DNA of 64,000 bases. Origin: Blepharisma stoltei. Taxonomy: Eukaryota > Ciliophora > Heterotrichea > Heterotrichida > Blepharismidae. The translations under genes were made by a program, and so were the position numbers. Below, piece by piece: positions 30,576 through 41,370 of this stretch. The DNA lies in the NCBI GenBank assembly GCA_914767885.1, contig CAJZBQ010000021.1, positions 310,001 through 374,000 on the forward strand, read 5' to 3'. A model generated the notes under the pieces. The model saw nothing but the letters and a program-made list of their open reading frames with translations. It was not told the DNA's origin and ran no database searches. The first letter of the stretch is position 1, and every line of letters begins with the position of its first letter.

Positions 30576-31688
30576 TTAAAAATTATTTTCATAAGATCTT
30601 CTAATGTTTTCATTTTCATTCGTTCTTCTTGTCATTGTTCTTTTAAGACTAGAACTGCGATTTATTATTATGGGAAGTCTTTTACCATCTCTCCCAATGG
30701 GATTTTTTTCAGATTGTTTTTTGATAAATTTTTCTTGGGCATATTTTAAGTTTTTTAATGCAGCATCTCTAGATGCTGTTGGTCTAGGTTTTTGAAGAGG
30801 TGAAGATGGGGTAGAATTTTTAATAGAGGGCTGTGATGATTTTACATTTGAAGATCTATCGATATTCATAATTCATAAATCTTTTGTAGCTGCTATTTCT
30901 TCAAACTTAACAGCGCCATTGTGATTATCAATTTCGTCAGTTGATTTTCAAAAATCTATGTCTTCTTGAGGAAAGCTAGTTATTTCATTTATTTTTTTAA
31001 TTTTTTGGATCTTGGTTTTATTCGTGCCATAAGTTGGAATGCTTTCTAGCATAACTTGCAATTGATTTATTTTATCATCTTTTGCTTGAAGTTTAGCTTT
31101 CAATGAAGCGATTTCCATCTTATAATCTTCGTTTATTCTTTCTAATGTAAAAATCTTTTCTTTAAATTCCTCAATATTCGGCTGTTTTTCATGTTTTGGC
31201 GACTGGCTGATTCACGATTTATTTAAACTCTGGGCTGAATCTCTAATTAATGGTATTTCAGGAATAAATTGAGATTCTGATGGCAGCTGAGGGCTTTGTG
31301 ACTCAATAACTGGAAAAGAGCCAGGAACAGTTTCCATGCTGTATATGATATCTGTTTCATCAAATCCAATAAATCATGGAATTCTTTCAATTTTTAGCTC
31401 TTCCATAAAGATTTTTTTATCATTATTCTCCAAACGCACAACGTCTATCGATATCTCTCCTTCTTCAATAAGTTCTTTGATTTTCTCCTCATTTTTAAAA
31501 GCAATCCCCACAATCCTGCACTGATACTGAAAATATTCAACAGCTCCCAAAAATTCTTGCACAGATCCTAAAGAATCCACATCAAAACAGACCAGTCACA
31601 CAGGATTTCCTCTCTCAAACTCAACCACAATTTCTTTATTGTCATATAGTGATCGAAACCCTGATATTTTTTCTAAAAAATTTGCCAT
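30576..31688 (-). CDS. Hypothetical coiled-coil protein
   Basis: 370 residues in one exon (ATG 31688, MANFLEKISGFRSLYDNKE). The N-terminus resembles a small alpha/beta domain (VWLVCFDVDSLGSVQEF, CRIVGIAFKNEEKIKELIEEG). A predicted coiled coil runs over EEFKEKIFTLERINEDYKMEIASLKAKLQAKDDKINQLQ in the middle. The C-terminus is basic and Ser/Pro-rich. UGA is read as Trp at least four times. No family recognised. Confidence 0.65.
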
Positions 31689-31705
31689 TTAAAATTAATT
31701 TCAAG

Positions 31706-33396
31706 TTAAAATGCTTTGTTTCTCATGATTGCGATAAACTCAGCAAAATCTATTACACCATCTCCATTTGTGTCAACTTCTTTCAAAATGTTTTGACATT
31801 CTTGGAAATTTATTGAAGGGTCAGCTGATAAGAAATTTTGAAGCTCTTTAGCAGAAATTGTTCCGCTGCTATCAACATCGTAAGCTTTAAATGCTCTTTC
31901 CAGTTTTGTTATTGAAAGAGACCTTTCTCAATCGGTTGCTGCAGTAATAAACTCTGAAAAATCTATATAGCCATTTTGATCGATATCACATCTTTCCATT
32001 ACTTCTCTGGCATCTAGGATACTTCCTAGCTTAACTTTGGCAATTCCTGCTTCCAGCTCTTCTTTGCTTATTTTCCCATCTCCATCTTTATCAATATTTC
32101 TGAAAACCTCTTCCAGCTGTTGTGTTTCTTCACATGCTGACAAATGTGTAGCAATAAATGCTAAGGTGGCTTGTTTAAGCTTAACATTGGCATGGAATGA
32201 CTTTAGCCTTGCTAAGCAGCTAATGTGTAATGGCCTGTCTTTAATAGCTCCACAAGCTCTTTGCTGTATTCATTTATGGTTCATAGCTTGCTCTGCTGTA
32301 AAACGCTCCGATACATTTAACTTTAGCAGATTTAATATAAGGTCTTGAGCTTCTGTAGAAATACTTCTCCATTCTTCTGTGTTTATTTTAAATTTTCCTC
32401 TTCTAATTCTTCTGAATAAATCTTTGATATTTCTTGCATTAAATGGAGGATAACCAATTAAAATAATAAAAAGCACGACTCCGCAGCTTCACAAATCGCA
32501 TTTTTCGTCATAATTTTTATCTAATACTTCTGGTGCTACAAAATAAGGCTATATTATTTTTACAGTTCCTAAAAGTTCAGTAAACTTTTGATTTTCAACC
32601 ATTTTGGAGGAATGGCCGAAATCTATGATCTTTAATAAAGAATTTTCTCCAGGGTACTCAAATAAGAGGTTCTCAGGCTTTATGTCTCTATGTACAATAC
32701 CAAGTTTATGGCAATGAGAAAGACCTGAAAAAATCTGCTGCATATATTTTGCTGCTTGATTTTCAGTAAAGTCTTCAGAGTTTGTAATTCTCTCAATTAG
32801 GTTAGAGCCTGTGCATAGCTCAGTAATAATGTAATAAGTTTGTGGTTCTTCTATGAATTCTAAGATTCTGACAATATTAGGGTGGTCCTATATATTTCTT
32901 ACAACATGGATCAAATTTTCTGGTGCAAATAAATTTCATTTTTACGGCCTGCTTTAATTATTTATTAAAATATAAAAAAAGGTTTAAAATAATTAATTTA
33001 TTTTTTTTCAGAAAAAATGCAGCCATTTTCTATTTCTGTCAATATATGCTCTGTGATCATCTTAGATCTATCAATAGATTTAACAGCCCTTAAAAGGCCT
33101 GTCGCTTTATCTTGCACTTTATATACAGTTCCATAGCCGCCTGAGCCTATACGTTCGATAATCTCAAACTCGTCTATTAGTGCAGCAGCTCTTTTTTTGA
33201 TAAAAGAAGCTTTTCTTACCCTGAAACTCAGTGATGTAGGCCTTTTATCATAAGTTGTGTATACTTCTTCAGGACCCCCTAGCGAGTCAAGAGATTCTCT
33301 GCTTTTATCATGGATAGAAATTTTATGTCTTAAAGAGGAAGCCAAAGGGTCTTTGTTTGTAATTCCCACAATCTTTAATGTCTGACAGCATCCCAT
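31706..33396 (-). CDS. Calcium-dependent protein kinase (CDPK)
   Basis: About 510 residues. The N-terminus MGCCQT is a myristoylation/palmitoylation signal. The kinase domain has IGSGGYGTVYKV, the catalytic Lys in AVKSI, IVHRDIKPENLL, DFG in IIDFG and VAPEV. Four EF-hands follow (DKDGDGKIS, DIDQNGYID, DVDSSGTIS, DTNGDGVID), all with good loop acids. This is the full CDPK layout, so a membrane-bound kinase switched on by calcium. Two 15-nt introns (GTAAGAAATATATAG near 32890-32906; GTAAAAATAATATAG near 32549-32565) and one IES (32922-33031) are present. Confidence 0.92.
32922..33031. other. IES in CDPK gene, 7-bp direct repeats
   Basis: 110-bp unit between ATTTTCT copies (32915-32921 and 33025-33031). 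Removal joins ILTEIEN to LIHVDHPNIV in frame. It is not TA-bounded. Confidence 0.75.
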
Positions 33397-33804
33397 ACTG
33401 ATTTTATAATTTAATAAATAAACTGATTACAAAATGAATTTAAATTTTTTTAAGCAGTCTTTGGGAGTTGAAAAGTAATATAACGTAAAATAAGCTATAA
33501 AGGGCTGACGATTATATATATGCTAATTTGAGGTAATCCATTTATTATTTAGTGCATATTAAATTTGAGGTTGCAAAATTTAAAAAAAATAATCATCATT
33601 ATTTTGAAAATTATAACTTTATAATTATCTATTAAATAAAACTACCTCTTCATGCAGTTAATAACTGTAACGCTGATTTTTTTTAAATTTGCCATAATAC
33701 ATTTATTATTAAACAAAAGACTAACTTTAGTTAAGTTTCCATAGATTCCATTATTAAAATTCCAAATTATCGAAAAGCCTCTCCTCACTTGAAACACAGA
33801 AAAA
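33397..33804. other. Intergenic between divergent genes
   Basis: 408 bp, AT-rich, shared 5' region of the CDPK gene and the plus-strand gene at 33805. No element or exon is visible. Confidence 0.5.
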
Positions 33805-34248
33805 ATGATGAACTCAACTTTCGATAATTTTACCAGCGTCTTATCAAAAACATACAAATCCCCTTCTCCTATATCCTATCGTTTTCAATTGAAAAGTTCT
33901 CTATCAAAATCTCCACGAAAGCAAAAAACTCCTAAAAATCTCAAAGAATATACTCTTGATGACTTTAAATTTCCTGCAGTATTAAGAATAGCATCACCGA
34001 AAACAATAAGAATCAAAACAAAAACCCCATCTAGGCAAAGCAGAGGCTTAACTAATGGACTTTGCGTACAAGGAAAATGCGTTAGCACAATGAGAGCTGC
34101 ATCAGCTCATATGGCGCTGAGCTCTTTTGAACTCCAGGATCCAAATAGAAGCATCAAAAGCAGATTGCTTGAAAAGCGATCGAAAAACAGTGGACAAATC
34201 GTGTTGAATACAGAGCAGGATGAATTTAAAGTATGGGGAGAAAATTAA
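33805..34248 (+). CDS. Hypothetical basic protein
   Basis: 147 residues, one exon, very rich in Ser, Lys and Arg (SLSKSPRKQKTPKNLKEY, KTIRIKTKTPSRQSRG). No domain or membrane segment. It has the composition of a disordered, possibly nuclear or cytoskeletal protein. It has no TGA codons, so the code gives no extra support; the case rests on length and composition. Confidence 0.5.
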   Translation: MMNSTFDNFTSVLSKTYKSPSPISYRFQLKSSLSKSPRKQKTPKNLKEYTLDDFKFPAVLRIASPKTIRIKTKTPSRQSRGLTNGLCVQGKCVSTMRAASAHMALSSFELQDPNRSIKSRLLEKRSKNSGQIVLNTEQDEFKVWGEN

Positions 34249-34711
34249 ATAATGTCTATTTACTTAATTCGTTTAGGATCTATGGGATGTTCATTACAGC
34301 GTCAATATGCTATGCTAATTTGAATTTGGCATCAAAATAAATATTATGTTTCCAGAGCAAGAACTATTATTGGGTTATTAAAAAGAGCCTATATGGGCTA
34401 ATTTAATTATTTACAAATATATTCCCAAGTCTTATTATCATTTCTTTCTAGTGCCTCCTTACTCCTTCTAATATCTTTTGCTCGTTACTTTTTATTTAAA
34501 AAATTTATATTAAAAATAATATAAAAAATTTGTTTTAAAAATGCAAATGTGAAAATATTTCAAAAGAAATTTAATTTATAGAATTTATGCTTTAGAAATT
34601 GGTTGTCAAAATTTAATGCAACTTTCATGAGGTTTGATTATTATATATATTAAAATATATCCTATACAAAAGCATTACATTAAAAATATTTTTGCCTGCT
34701 AACCAAAGAAA
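34249..34711. other. Intergenic, nothing recognised
   Basis: 463 bp of AT-rich DNA between convergent genes. A segment like those in MITE interiors (aatttatagaatttatgctttagaaattgg) may be a remnant, but no ends are visible. Confidence 0.4.
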
Positions 34712-36863
34712 TTAATTTCCAAAATAATGAAGAGGAGATTTAGCTATTTTTTCTAGAGAAGCTTTACTTATCATCTTAACAGCTAAAATGCATTTATGGG
34801 CAGCCTCTCTGCAGTCACTCTGATCAACCACACTTCTTGACAACTTATTTACAATAAACTCTAAATCTTTTCCAAAGCTAGAATTTAAGCTTTTAAGTTT
34901 TTTATTGTGCTGCAATTCAAAATTTTCTTCTTTTGGATTTTCAATAGCAGAAACAATACTTAATAAACAATTTAAAGCTTTAGCTTTAATATTTCCAGCC
35001 TGATTTTCATAAATTGAAAGGATTTTATTTACAGCATAGTGGAAAAGTTGGGTTTTTTTGTAAGTGATAAAAATAATGCTTTCTCTTGTAAAGCTAGATG
35101 CATTTGAAAAAATTCTGCTTATTTCGTCAAGCGCTTGCATTTTTACAGTCATTTGGCTATCATCAAAGCATTTTATAAGTTTTCATATCAGCCTTGAATT
35201 AAAGCCATGAGTTTTATAAGAATTGAGAGTTAGCATGGCTTCTTGTCTCATATATGAAATTAATTCATGAGACTTTGTTTTTGGGGAAAGGCATTGAACA
35301 ATGATTGCATCTATAGTTGAAGAAAAGTCATAAGCTTTATTTCTAATCAAACCCAAGCACTCTTTATGTAATTCATGCTTTCCTTTATAGCTAATTGTTT
35401 TTTGCACAATATTCAAGATAATCTCTGCTGTTTCTTTGTTTTCGTTAAAAGAAAGACCATTAAGTTTATTCACCAATATTTTAAAGTGAATTCACTGTTT
35501 AGTAATTTACCTTTTTATGCTCTGTGTTTCAATTTTTTATATCAGAACTCGCAAGCAGTCCATTAAGCATTTCGCATATGCATGCTGCAAAAGGAATAAG
35601 TTTGTCACAATTCAAAAAAACATTTTTCAATAAGATTTTATTCATTGTCTCAAAACAATTATTGCCCATTTCTACAATAGAATGGGATTGTGAAAGGCTT
35701 TCGCAATGAATAACTATTCATAAAATAGCAGTTGAGTTTTCTATTATAACAGTAAAATCTTTAATATCATTGATATTTTCATAAACTTTTGCAAGCAAAG
35801 TATCTATTGTTTTTAAGCAATTAAGAGCTTGCGGGCCTATCATTGAACTAAGGGAAAAATTGTATAGAGTTGTAATGATAGTTTCTAATTGAGGGTCAAG
35901 CTTTTTTTGGTGGATTGCTGTTTCTAAGTGACCTTCAAGAAGCAAAGCTAAAATTCCAAGGGCTGTTTCCCCATTTCATGTTTGAGGCCTAGCTGAGCTA
36001 GAAAAGCAATTTATGTGGCACCCACAGTTTTCTTGCTGACTACGTTAATATTACATTGAATTGAAAGAGTTAAGGACAATCGGCAAATATGTATCAATTT
36101 GCAAAAATCTTCCAAGCAATTTTAAGCCAAGCTCAATTTTTTCTAAAATTTCAACTTTTTCATTATTTTCAATAATGAGTCTTGATAAATTCAAAAAAGA
36201 CTCAATATTTTGGCTCATTCTGTCTTCTGTATACACAATTAATGTAATCAGAATATTGGCTGAAAAAATCTTTGAACTTAAATTTCATGCAGAAAATTCT
36301 TGCACAGCTCTGTCATAAAGCTTGTCAAAATGCTTTCGAAATAAATATCTAGCACCTGCTCTAGGCCGTTTTATAATAGGGTTTGGTATTGATAAACTAT
36401 GTTTATGCCCTTTTCCTCTGGGATCTCTAATTATTTCGTTATTTTCTCTTTCATGTATAGCACCGATTTCTTCTATGATCTCAAAGGTTGTTTCTCTTAC
36501 AGTTTCGTTATTATCAAAAAGTCCTATAATAAGGTAGGGAATGAGCCACTTCTCAAGATCATATTTATTTTGATGATTTGTCAAGATGTCCCCACACATC
36601 CTTATGAAATTTTCTCTAGCTTCTGGTGAAGAATGTTTTATCACTGAGCAAATTATGCTTTGAAAATCAATAAACTTTGATAAGGGTGCGGATTCTGGGT
36701 CATCAATAGCAGTTAGCGATTGAAGTAGCTCTATATTTTCTTCCAAATTTCCTTTATTTATAACATTATTTAAAATTTCAATGCCTTCTATTTTCTTGCT
36801 TAAATCTTCGCTTCCTAAATACTCTAAGATGTCTTCTTGGTCTTTTTGTCTTTGCCTATTCAT
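34712..36863 (-). CDS. DNAAF5: Dynein axonemal assembly factor 5 (HEATR2) homologue
   Basis: About 706 residues, two introns (36040-36054, 15 nt; 35496-35511, 16 nt), no IES. HEAT-type helical repeats run throughout. The diagnostic block is KRPRAGARYLFRKHFDKL...SAWNLSSKIFSANILITLIVYTEDRMSQNIESFL, matching the conserved RPRxGxRxLVxxH...W...SAxLLxxLLxxAED region of DNAAF5. The family acts in the cytoplasm with chaperones to preassemble outer and inner dynein arms, as expected in a ciliated cell. Length is slightly under the human protein. It is one of the few long genes here free of insertions. Confidence 0.8.
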
Positions 36864-37199
36864 ATTTAGATATATTCGCTATCTCCATTAAAAACCTCAG
36901 TTTTTAAATTGAATCGAGTTAGTAAAAATTAAAAACAAAAGAGCATTACTAAAGAATTTTTTAAGATTAATAAAATTCTCGGAAAATTATTATGTTTCAA
37001 TATAAATATTTTTTATAAAAATGTTTTGAAGTAGTTAATTTATAAATTTATAAAGAAAAATTAATAATTTATAGTTCTAATGCTTTTCAATATTATTAAA
37101 AATTTTTTGCATTAATTAGATTCGTTTATATATCATATGATTTTTTTTTCTAATTTCATAAATAATAAATAGGAAGACGATTTATATATTTTTTATTTA

Positions 37200-37790
37200 T
37201 ATCCATAAAATGGGGAGAGATGTCCTGAGCCGTCCTCTCCGTGACAATTGCCCAATTATAGGAGCAAGGCTTTTGGGATCATGAGTCAGTCTAGCATCAT
37301 ACCGAGCCCGTGATGGACCTAAGCTCAAATCTGCTGTTTTGTGTCTTGATCGTATGGGCAGTTCTTCGTGACTTTTTTTTACTATAGAGGTTGCCCGATG
37401 ATGGCGCTCAATGCGTCATCATCGGGCAACCTCTATATAAGTACCAAAGTCAGTAAGTGCCGAGATAGAGCAGGTGACTTACGTGATAAAGCATTATGGT
37501 GGTATGATCAGAATCTTGGAAGTGCCTGAGCATTTTCTCAGGGACAGGGGTGATAATAGGCTACACGGAGTAATTAGACTTGCAAACGATTATACCAACA
37601 AAGGTTGTTGACTCCAAAAGGCAATAGGATGATCAAGAAATCAGGAGTTTCAGCCTATACTTAATTACCAGAGGTGGAAACTACCTAAATCTATTGTGCC
37701 GCCAGAGGGCTTAAGCTGCATAATACAATTTGCTGAAGTATAGATCTAAACGGCCAAGCGAATTTTATTATTATTTATTATCATTATTTT
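37200..37790 (+). mobile_element. SINE-like retroposon F (ends uncertain)
   Basis: About 590 bp, GC-richer, starting ...ccataaaatggggagagatgtcctgagcc like elements B and E, between DNAAF5 and the HTH gene. No clear target duplication was found, so the limits are approximate. It hosts the palindrome at 37383-37437. The rest of 36864-37942 is AT-rich and featureless. Confidence 0.5.
37383..37437. repeat. 55-bp palindrome between TA sites, nested in retroposon F
   Basis: Perfect 21-bp arms, beginning TATAGAGGTTGCCCGATGAT, with a 13-nt loop (gcgctcaatgcgt). TA lies at the edge of each arm. Looks like a tiny foldback insertion. Confidence 0.85.
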
Positions 37791-37942
37791 ATTTCAAATC
37801 ATTTTGATAATAATTAGCATATATCTATTAGCATTTGAGAGTTATAAATCCTATAAAATATTTAATCAAAACATTTTTATCTAAACTACTTTGAAGTAGT
37901 TAAATAAAAATAAAAGCAGGGGGCTAATTTATAAAAATTATA

Positions 37943-38980
37943 ATGTCAAAATCGCCAGATAGTAATACTCTAGTTGATTTCTATAGCTCGATCACTACTC
38001 TTCACCAAGAATCTCAAGCTCGTATTAACAATGTATTTGAAAGTCTCAGGCAAGAAGCAGTTGCTCTTCTTCACAAGTATCTTGTCTCCCTCAACAATGA
38101 AGATCCTGAAGAAGCCTCTACAAACACTTCAGCCTCCCCTAAGCACTCAAAGAATCCCGAAAACCTTATCTATCCTAGCAGCACTGAAAATCCACCTCAA
38201 AAGCCTCAACTCAGAATTGCAAAAACTGAAAATTCCAAAACCAGAGAAGAAAGTAACGAAGAGGAAAATGACTCAGATGCTCCTAATCTGCCTACCAAAA
38301 GAAAACGTAGAGCCAGAATTGATATTTTTAATCTTGAAATTCCTTACCTCAATGAGTTCAAAGAAAAAGTCGAAAATTTTAAAGAAATGGCCAGGAATTT
38401 ATATGACAAAAACATTTCGCCAAAAATAATTTCAAAACTATTGAATTTCCCTCTAAATCAGATACATGTGCTCGGAAACTGGACTCAAATTTCATATGAT
38501 ATCGCTAAAAAAAATCGAGAAATAAAGAAAAACGTCTTGAAATTATCTGAGGAAGGGCTTTCTATAAGTGATATTTGTGATAAAATTTCAATAAAGAAAA
38601 ATATAGCAAGTATGATATTAGACGAATGCTCTTTAGTAGCTGTTATTAGATCGCCAGAAGATAAAAGAAAATTTATTAAATATGTGATAGAGAATGATAA
38701 GGTTTCAAAGAATGTTATATCAAAAATCACAGGAATTAATATAGTGAAGCTTTATGAGTGAATTAATCAGTATAATAGTAATCTACCTTTTAGCAATGAT
38801 GAAATTATAACTGAAGACGAAGGATATACAAGAGAAGAGATTAGAGAAGTGATATATAATTATTTCATGAGTGGCTCTGCAGAAGCAGCAGCCAGAAAAA
38901 ATGGAATTGCAAACCCGGAATTAGTTATGAAATGGGTGACCTATTTGGAGAATTGCGGTAAATCAAAAAAAAGCGAATAA
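37943..38980 (+). CDS. Helix-turn-helix protein with repeated HTH units
   Basis: 345 residues, one exon with UGA-Trp codons. After a disordered acidic/basic N-terminal third (PTKRKRRARIDIFN looks like a nuclear signal) come several helix-turn-helix-like units: KNVLKLSEEGLSISDICDKISI, RKFIKYVIENDKVSKNVISKIT, and EEIREVIYNYFMSGSAEAAARKNGI...ELVMKWV. The last resembles transposase/Psq-type HTH domains. Related in style to the protein at 55072. Probably DNA-binding; it may derive from a transposase, but no catalytic domain is present. Confidence 0.6.
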
Positions 38981-39201
38981 ATGTAATTTAAATTTGTTAA
39001 ATTTATTAGCAGCTTTTAGAGCAATAGTTTTTAATTTAAATGGTCAAATTATGTATAATATTGAGCATATTATTTTATAGTAAATATAGTATAGCATCGA
39101 TATGCATCATCTTCATTCAAGTCAGATCATTAAATAATTGAATTTATACCTAAACACACAGAACTATGATTTATTAGTTTCAAAGCCAAACAAATATAAA
39201 T

Positions 39202-40841
39202 ATGGATTTATCAAAACCCTATGATGAAGAAATTTACGAGACAGAACAATTCATAAAAAAACTTAGAAATAAATCAAAAGCCACTGAAGAATCTTCATGA
39301 GAAAAATTTAAAGCATCACTTATAGTGATCCAGAATTCAGAGAGAGAGCTTTTTGTGTTGTTTTTTATTAATATCATGCTAAGCCTTGACTATTATATAT
39401 TGACAACAATGATTCCGCTTTATTTTTCCCAGGAAGAAGGTGCATCTGATACTGAGGCTGGAGTTATCTTCGGGCTTGTAGGTATTGTAATAGGTATTCT
39501 TGCCGTTTTTCTGGGCCCATTTGTGAATAAATTAGGCTGCAAGCAATCATTAATTGTATCAGGGGGATTTACATTTATCGGATATTTGCTTCTCTTATCG
39601 ACGAGAAATATAATAGTAAATCTGATAGGGGTTATATGTTTTTTAACCGTAGGATGCTCAATGTCATGATCTGTTGTAGAATTAGGGGCTAAATTGTATA
39701 CAGCAAAAGAAGCAAGAAACACAAGTAATTCCTTGTTAATGATAGGGAATTTTTTCTCAGGAATTTTGGCTGGGACTGCTATTGATTTTATTTGGACAAA
39801 TAATGGCAATATAAATAACAAATATTTCACCATTTACAGCACTGCTGCTTTTGCTGCAGGATTATCATTTCTTGCAGCAATATCTATGAGGGAGCCACGT
39901 GAAACTGAAACTGAAGAAGAGGAAGAAATTATTTTTTCAAGAAATTTGTATATAAAGAAAAAATTTTGGAGATTTTTAGCACTAATTTTTCTATTGATTT
40001 TACTTATTTCCCTCCATGAGCGAATAAAAAGATTTTTTTCGCTCATGGATTAATTCTCAATCCAAAAAATGGAAGTAGAAATTAATTTAATTCTTAAAAC
40101 TTATATTTTAAAATGCAAGCTATTTAAAATTTAATAGAATTAGCTCGAGGTTTCATTATAATAATTATCACTTACAGATCCAAATATTTTTCATAAAAAC
40201 TTTTTGTTCACTCACGGAGATGAGAGGGGGGAGTTAGAAGTGGGTGCTTTGGGCATTTAGATGCGACTTTTCCAAAATATCTTACAAGACAAGAAGGAGA
40301 AAAAGCTCACTTTGGTGCATATTTAGCTTTACATTCTGCGACAATGCTGTGCGGCACCATAGGCTTTACCCCAATTTCCTATAATTTTTCAAGTTATTCT
40401 TTAATCCTAGCAGGAGCTGTTATGGGCTCGATTGCTCCTTTATTTTTAGCTATAGGGGGAAGCACATTTTATTTTATTTGCTTTGTGCTCGTGGTGTCTG
40501 CAGGTGAGAGTTTATGGGTTCCAAGATTATTAGACTACACTATAAGAATTGCACCTAAAGGAGAAGAAGGGACCTATTTAGCATTATGCAATTGTCCCTT
40601 TTACTTTGGGATGATTGTGACCGGAATTTTTTCTGGAAATTTACTTGAGATGTATTGTCCTGAGGAAGGAGAAAACAACTGCGACAAAATGTGACTTATT
40701 ATAGGAATTTGTGGTATAGTAATTCCCATCTTGTTGTTTATGTTTAGAAAAATACTAGAGCAGCCAGATGAAGAAGAAAATCCATATATGCCTTGCTTTA
40801 AAGAAGGAAATATTAATTATGATAAAGTTCCAATAAACTAA
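39202..40841 (+). CDS. Major facilitator superfamily transporter
   Basis: About 470 residues after removal of the MITE at 40007-40233 (joins FLLILL to RSGCFGHLDATFP). Around a dozen hydrophobic segments include FVLFFINIMLSLDYYILTTMIPLYF, AGVIFGLVGIVIGILAVFLGP and a NKLGCKQSLIVSG loop close to the MFS cytoplasmic motif G-x3-D-x2-G-R. The N-terminal 50 residues are polar and cytosolic. The substrate cannot be told; a charged loop (ETETEEEEEI) lies between the two halves. Confidence 0.8.
40007..40233 (+). mobile_element. MITE family I copy (shortened) inside MFS gene
   Basis: 227 bp with TTA duplications (40004-40006, 40234-40236). The left hairpin is partly decayed (TTTCCCTCCATGAGCGAAT) and the right end is CACTCACGGAGATGAGAGG. 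Removal restores the transporter frame. Confidence 0.85.
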
Positions 40842-40884
40842 TGCTAAATAATAATGCATTTTATTAAGATGAAACAATAAAATT

Positions 40885-41133
40885 AACTTACCACGTGTCG
40901 TCCACAACTTGGTCTTGGCCTGAATGGTCCCTCAACTTCGGGTATTCGGATTTTGACGACTGCCCTTCCAGTTCTCTAGCAAAGCCAACTCGCGTCTGTT
41001 CCAATCTCCACTGCCTGGGGCGATCGTTACCGGGGTAAATTTCGCTGGGTGAAGCCAAGCCTCATAATCAAAATTGGACAAAAAGAATTTCTGTTCAGCA
41101 GAACTAAACACTTGAGTGACGCTATATTTGATT
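40885..41133 (-). mobile_element. SINE-like retroposon G
   Basis: 249 bp, GC-richer, between 16-bp direct repeats with one mismatch (atgaaacaataaaatt 40869-40884; atgaaataataaaatt 41134-41149). Read on the minus strand its head (aaatatagcgtcactcaag, then a TTCTGCTGAACAG hairpin) parallels the head of element C. It lies between the MFS and importin genes. Confidence 0.75.
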
Positions 41134-41370
41134 ATGAAATAATAAAATTCATTTTTTATGTAAACTGCGATTATTCTATTATATATCTATATCTATTTAT
41201 TACTTAGAAAAAAATATTATTTTCATCCATTACGTATTTACCATAGTAAATATTAAGTTTCATATATTTTATAAGCATCTATACAAAAAATTCACATTTC
41301 CAATATTTTACACATCTACAAGAATTTCAAACATATTTTATTCCTAATAAATCTTAATTCCATAAAAATA

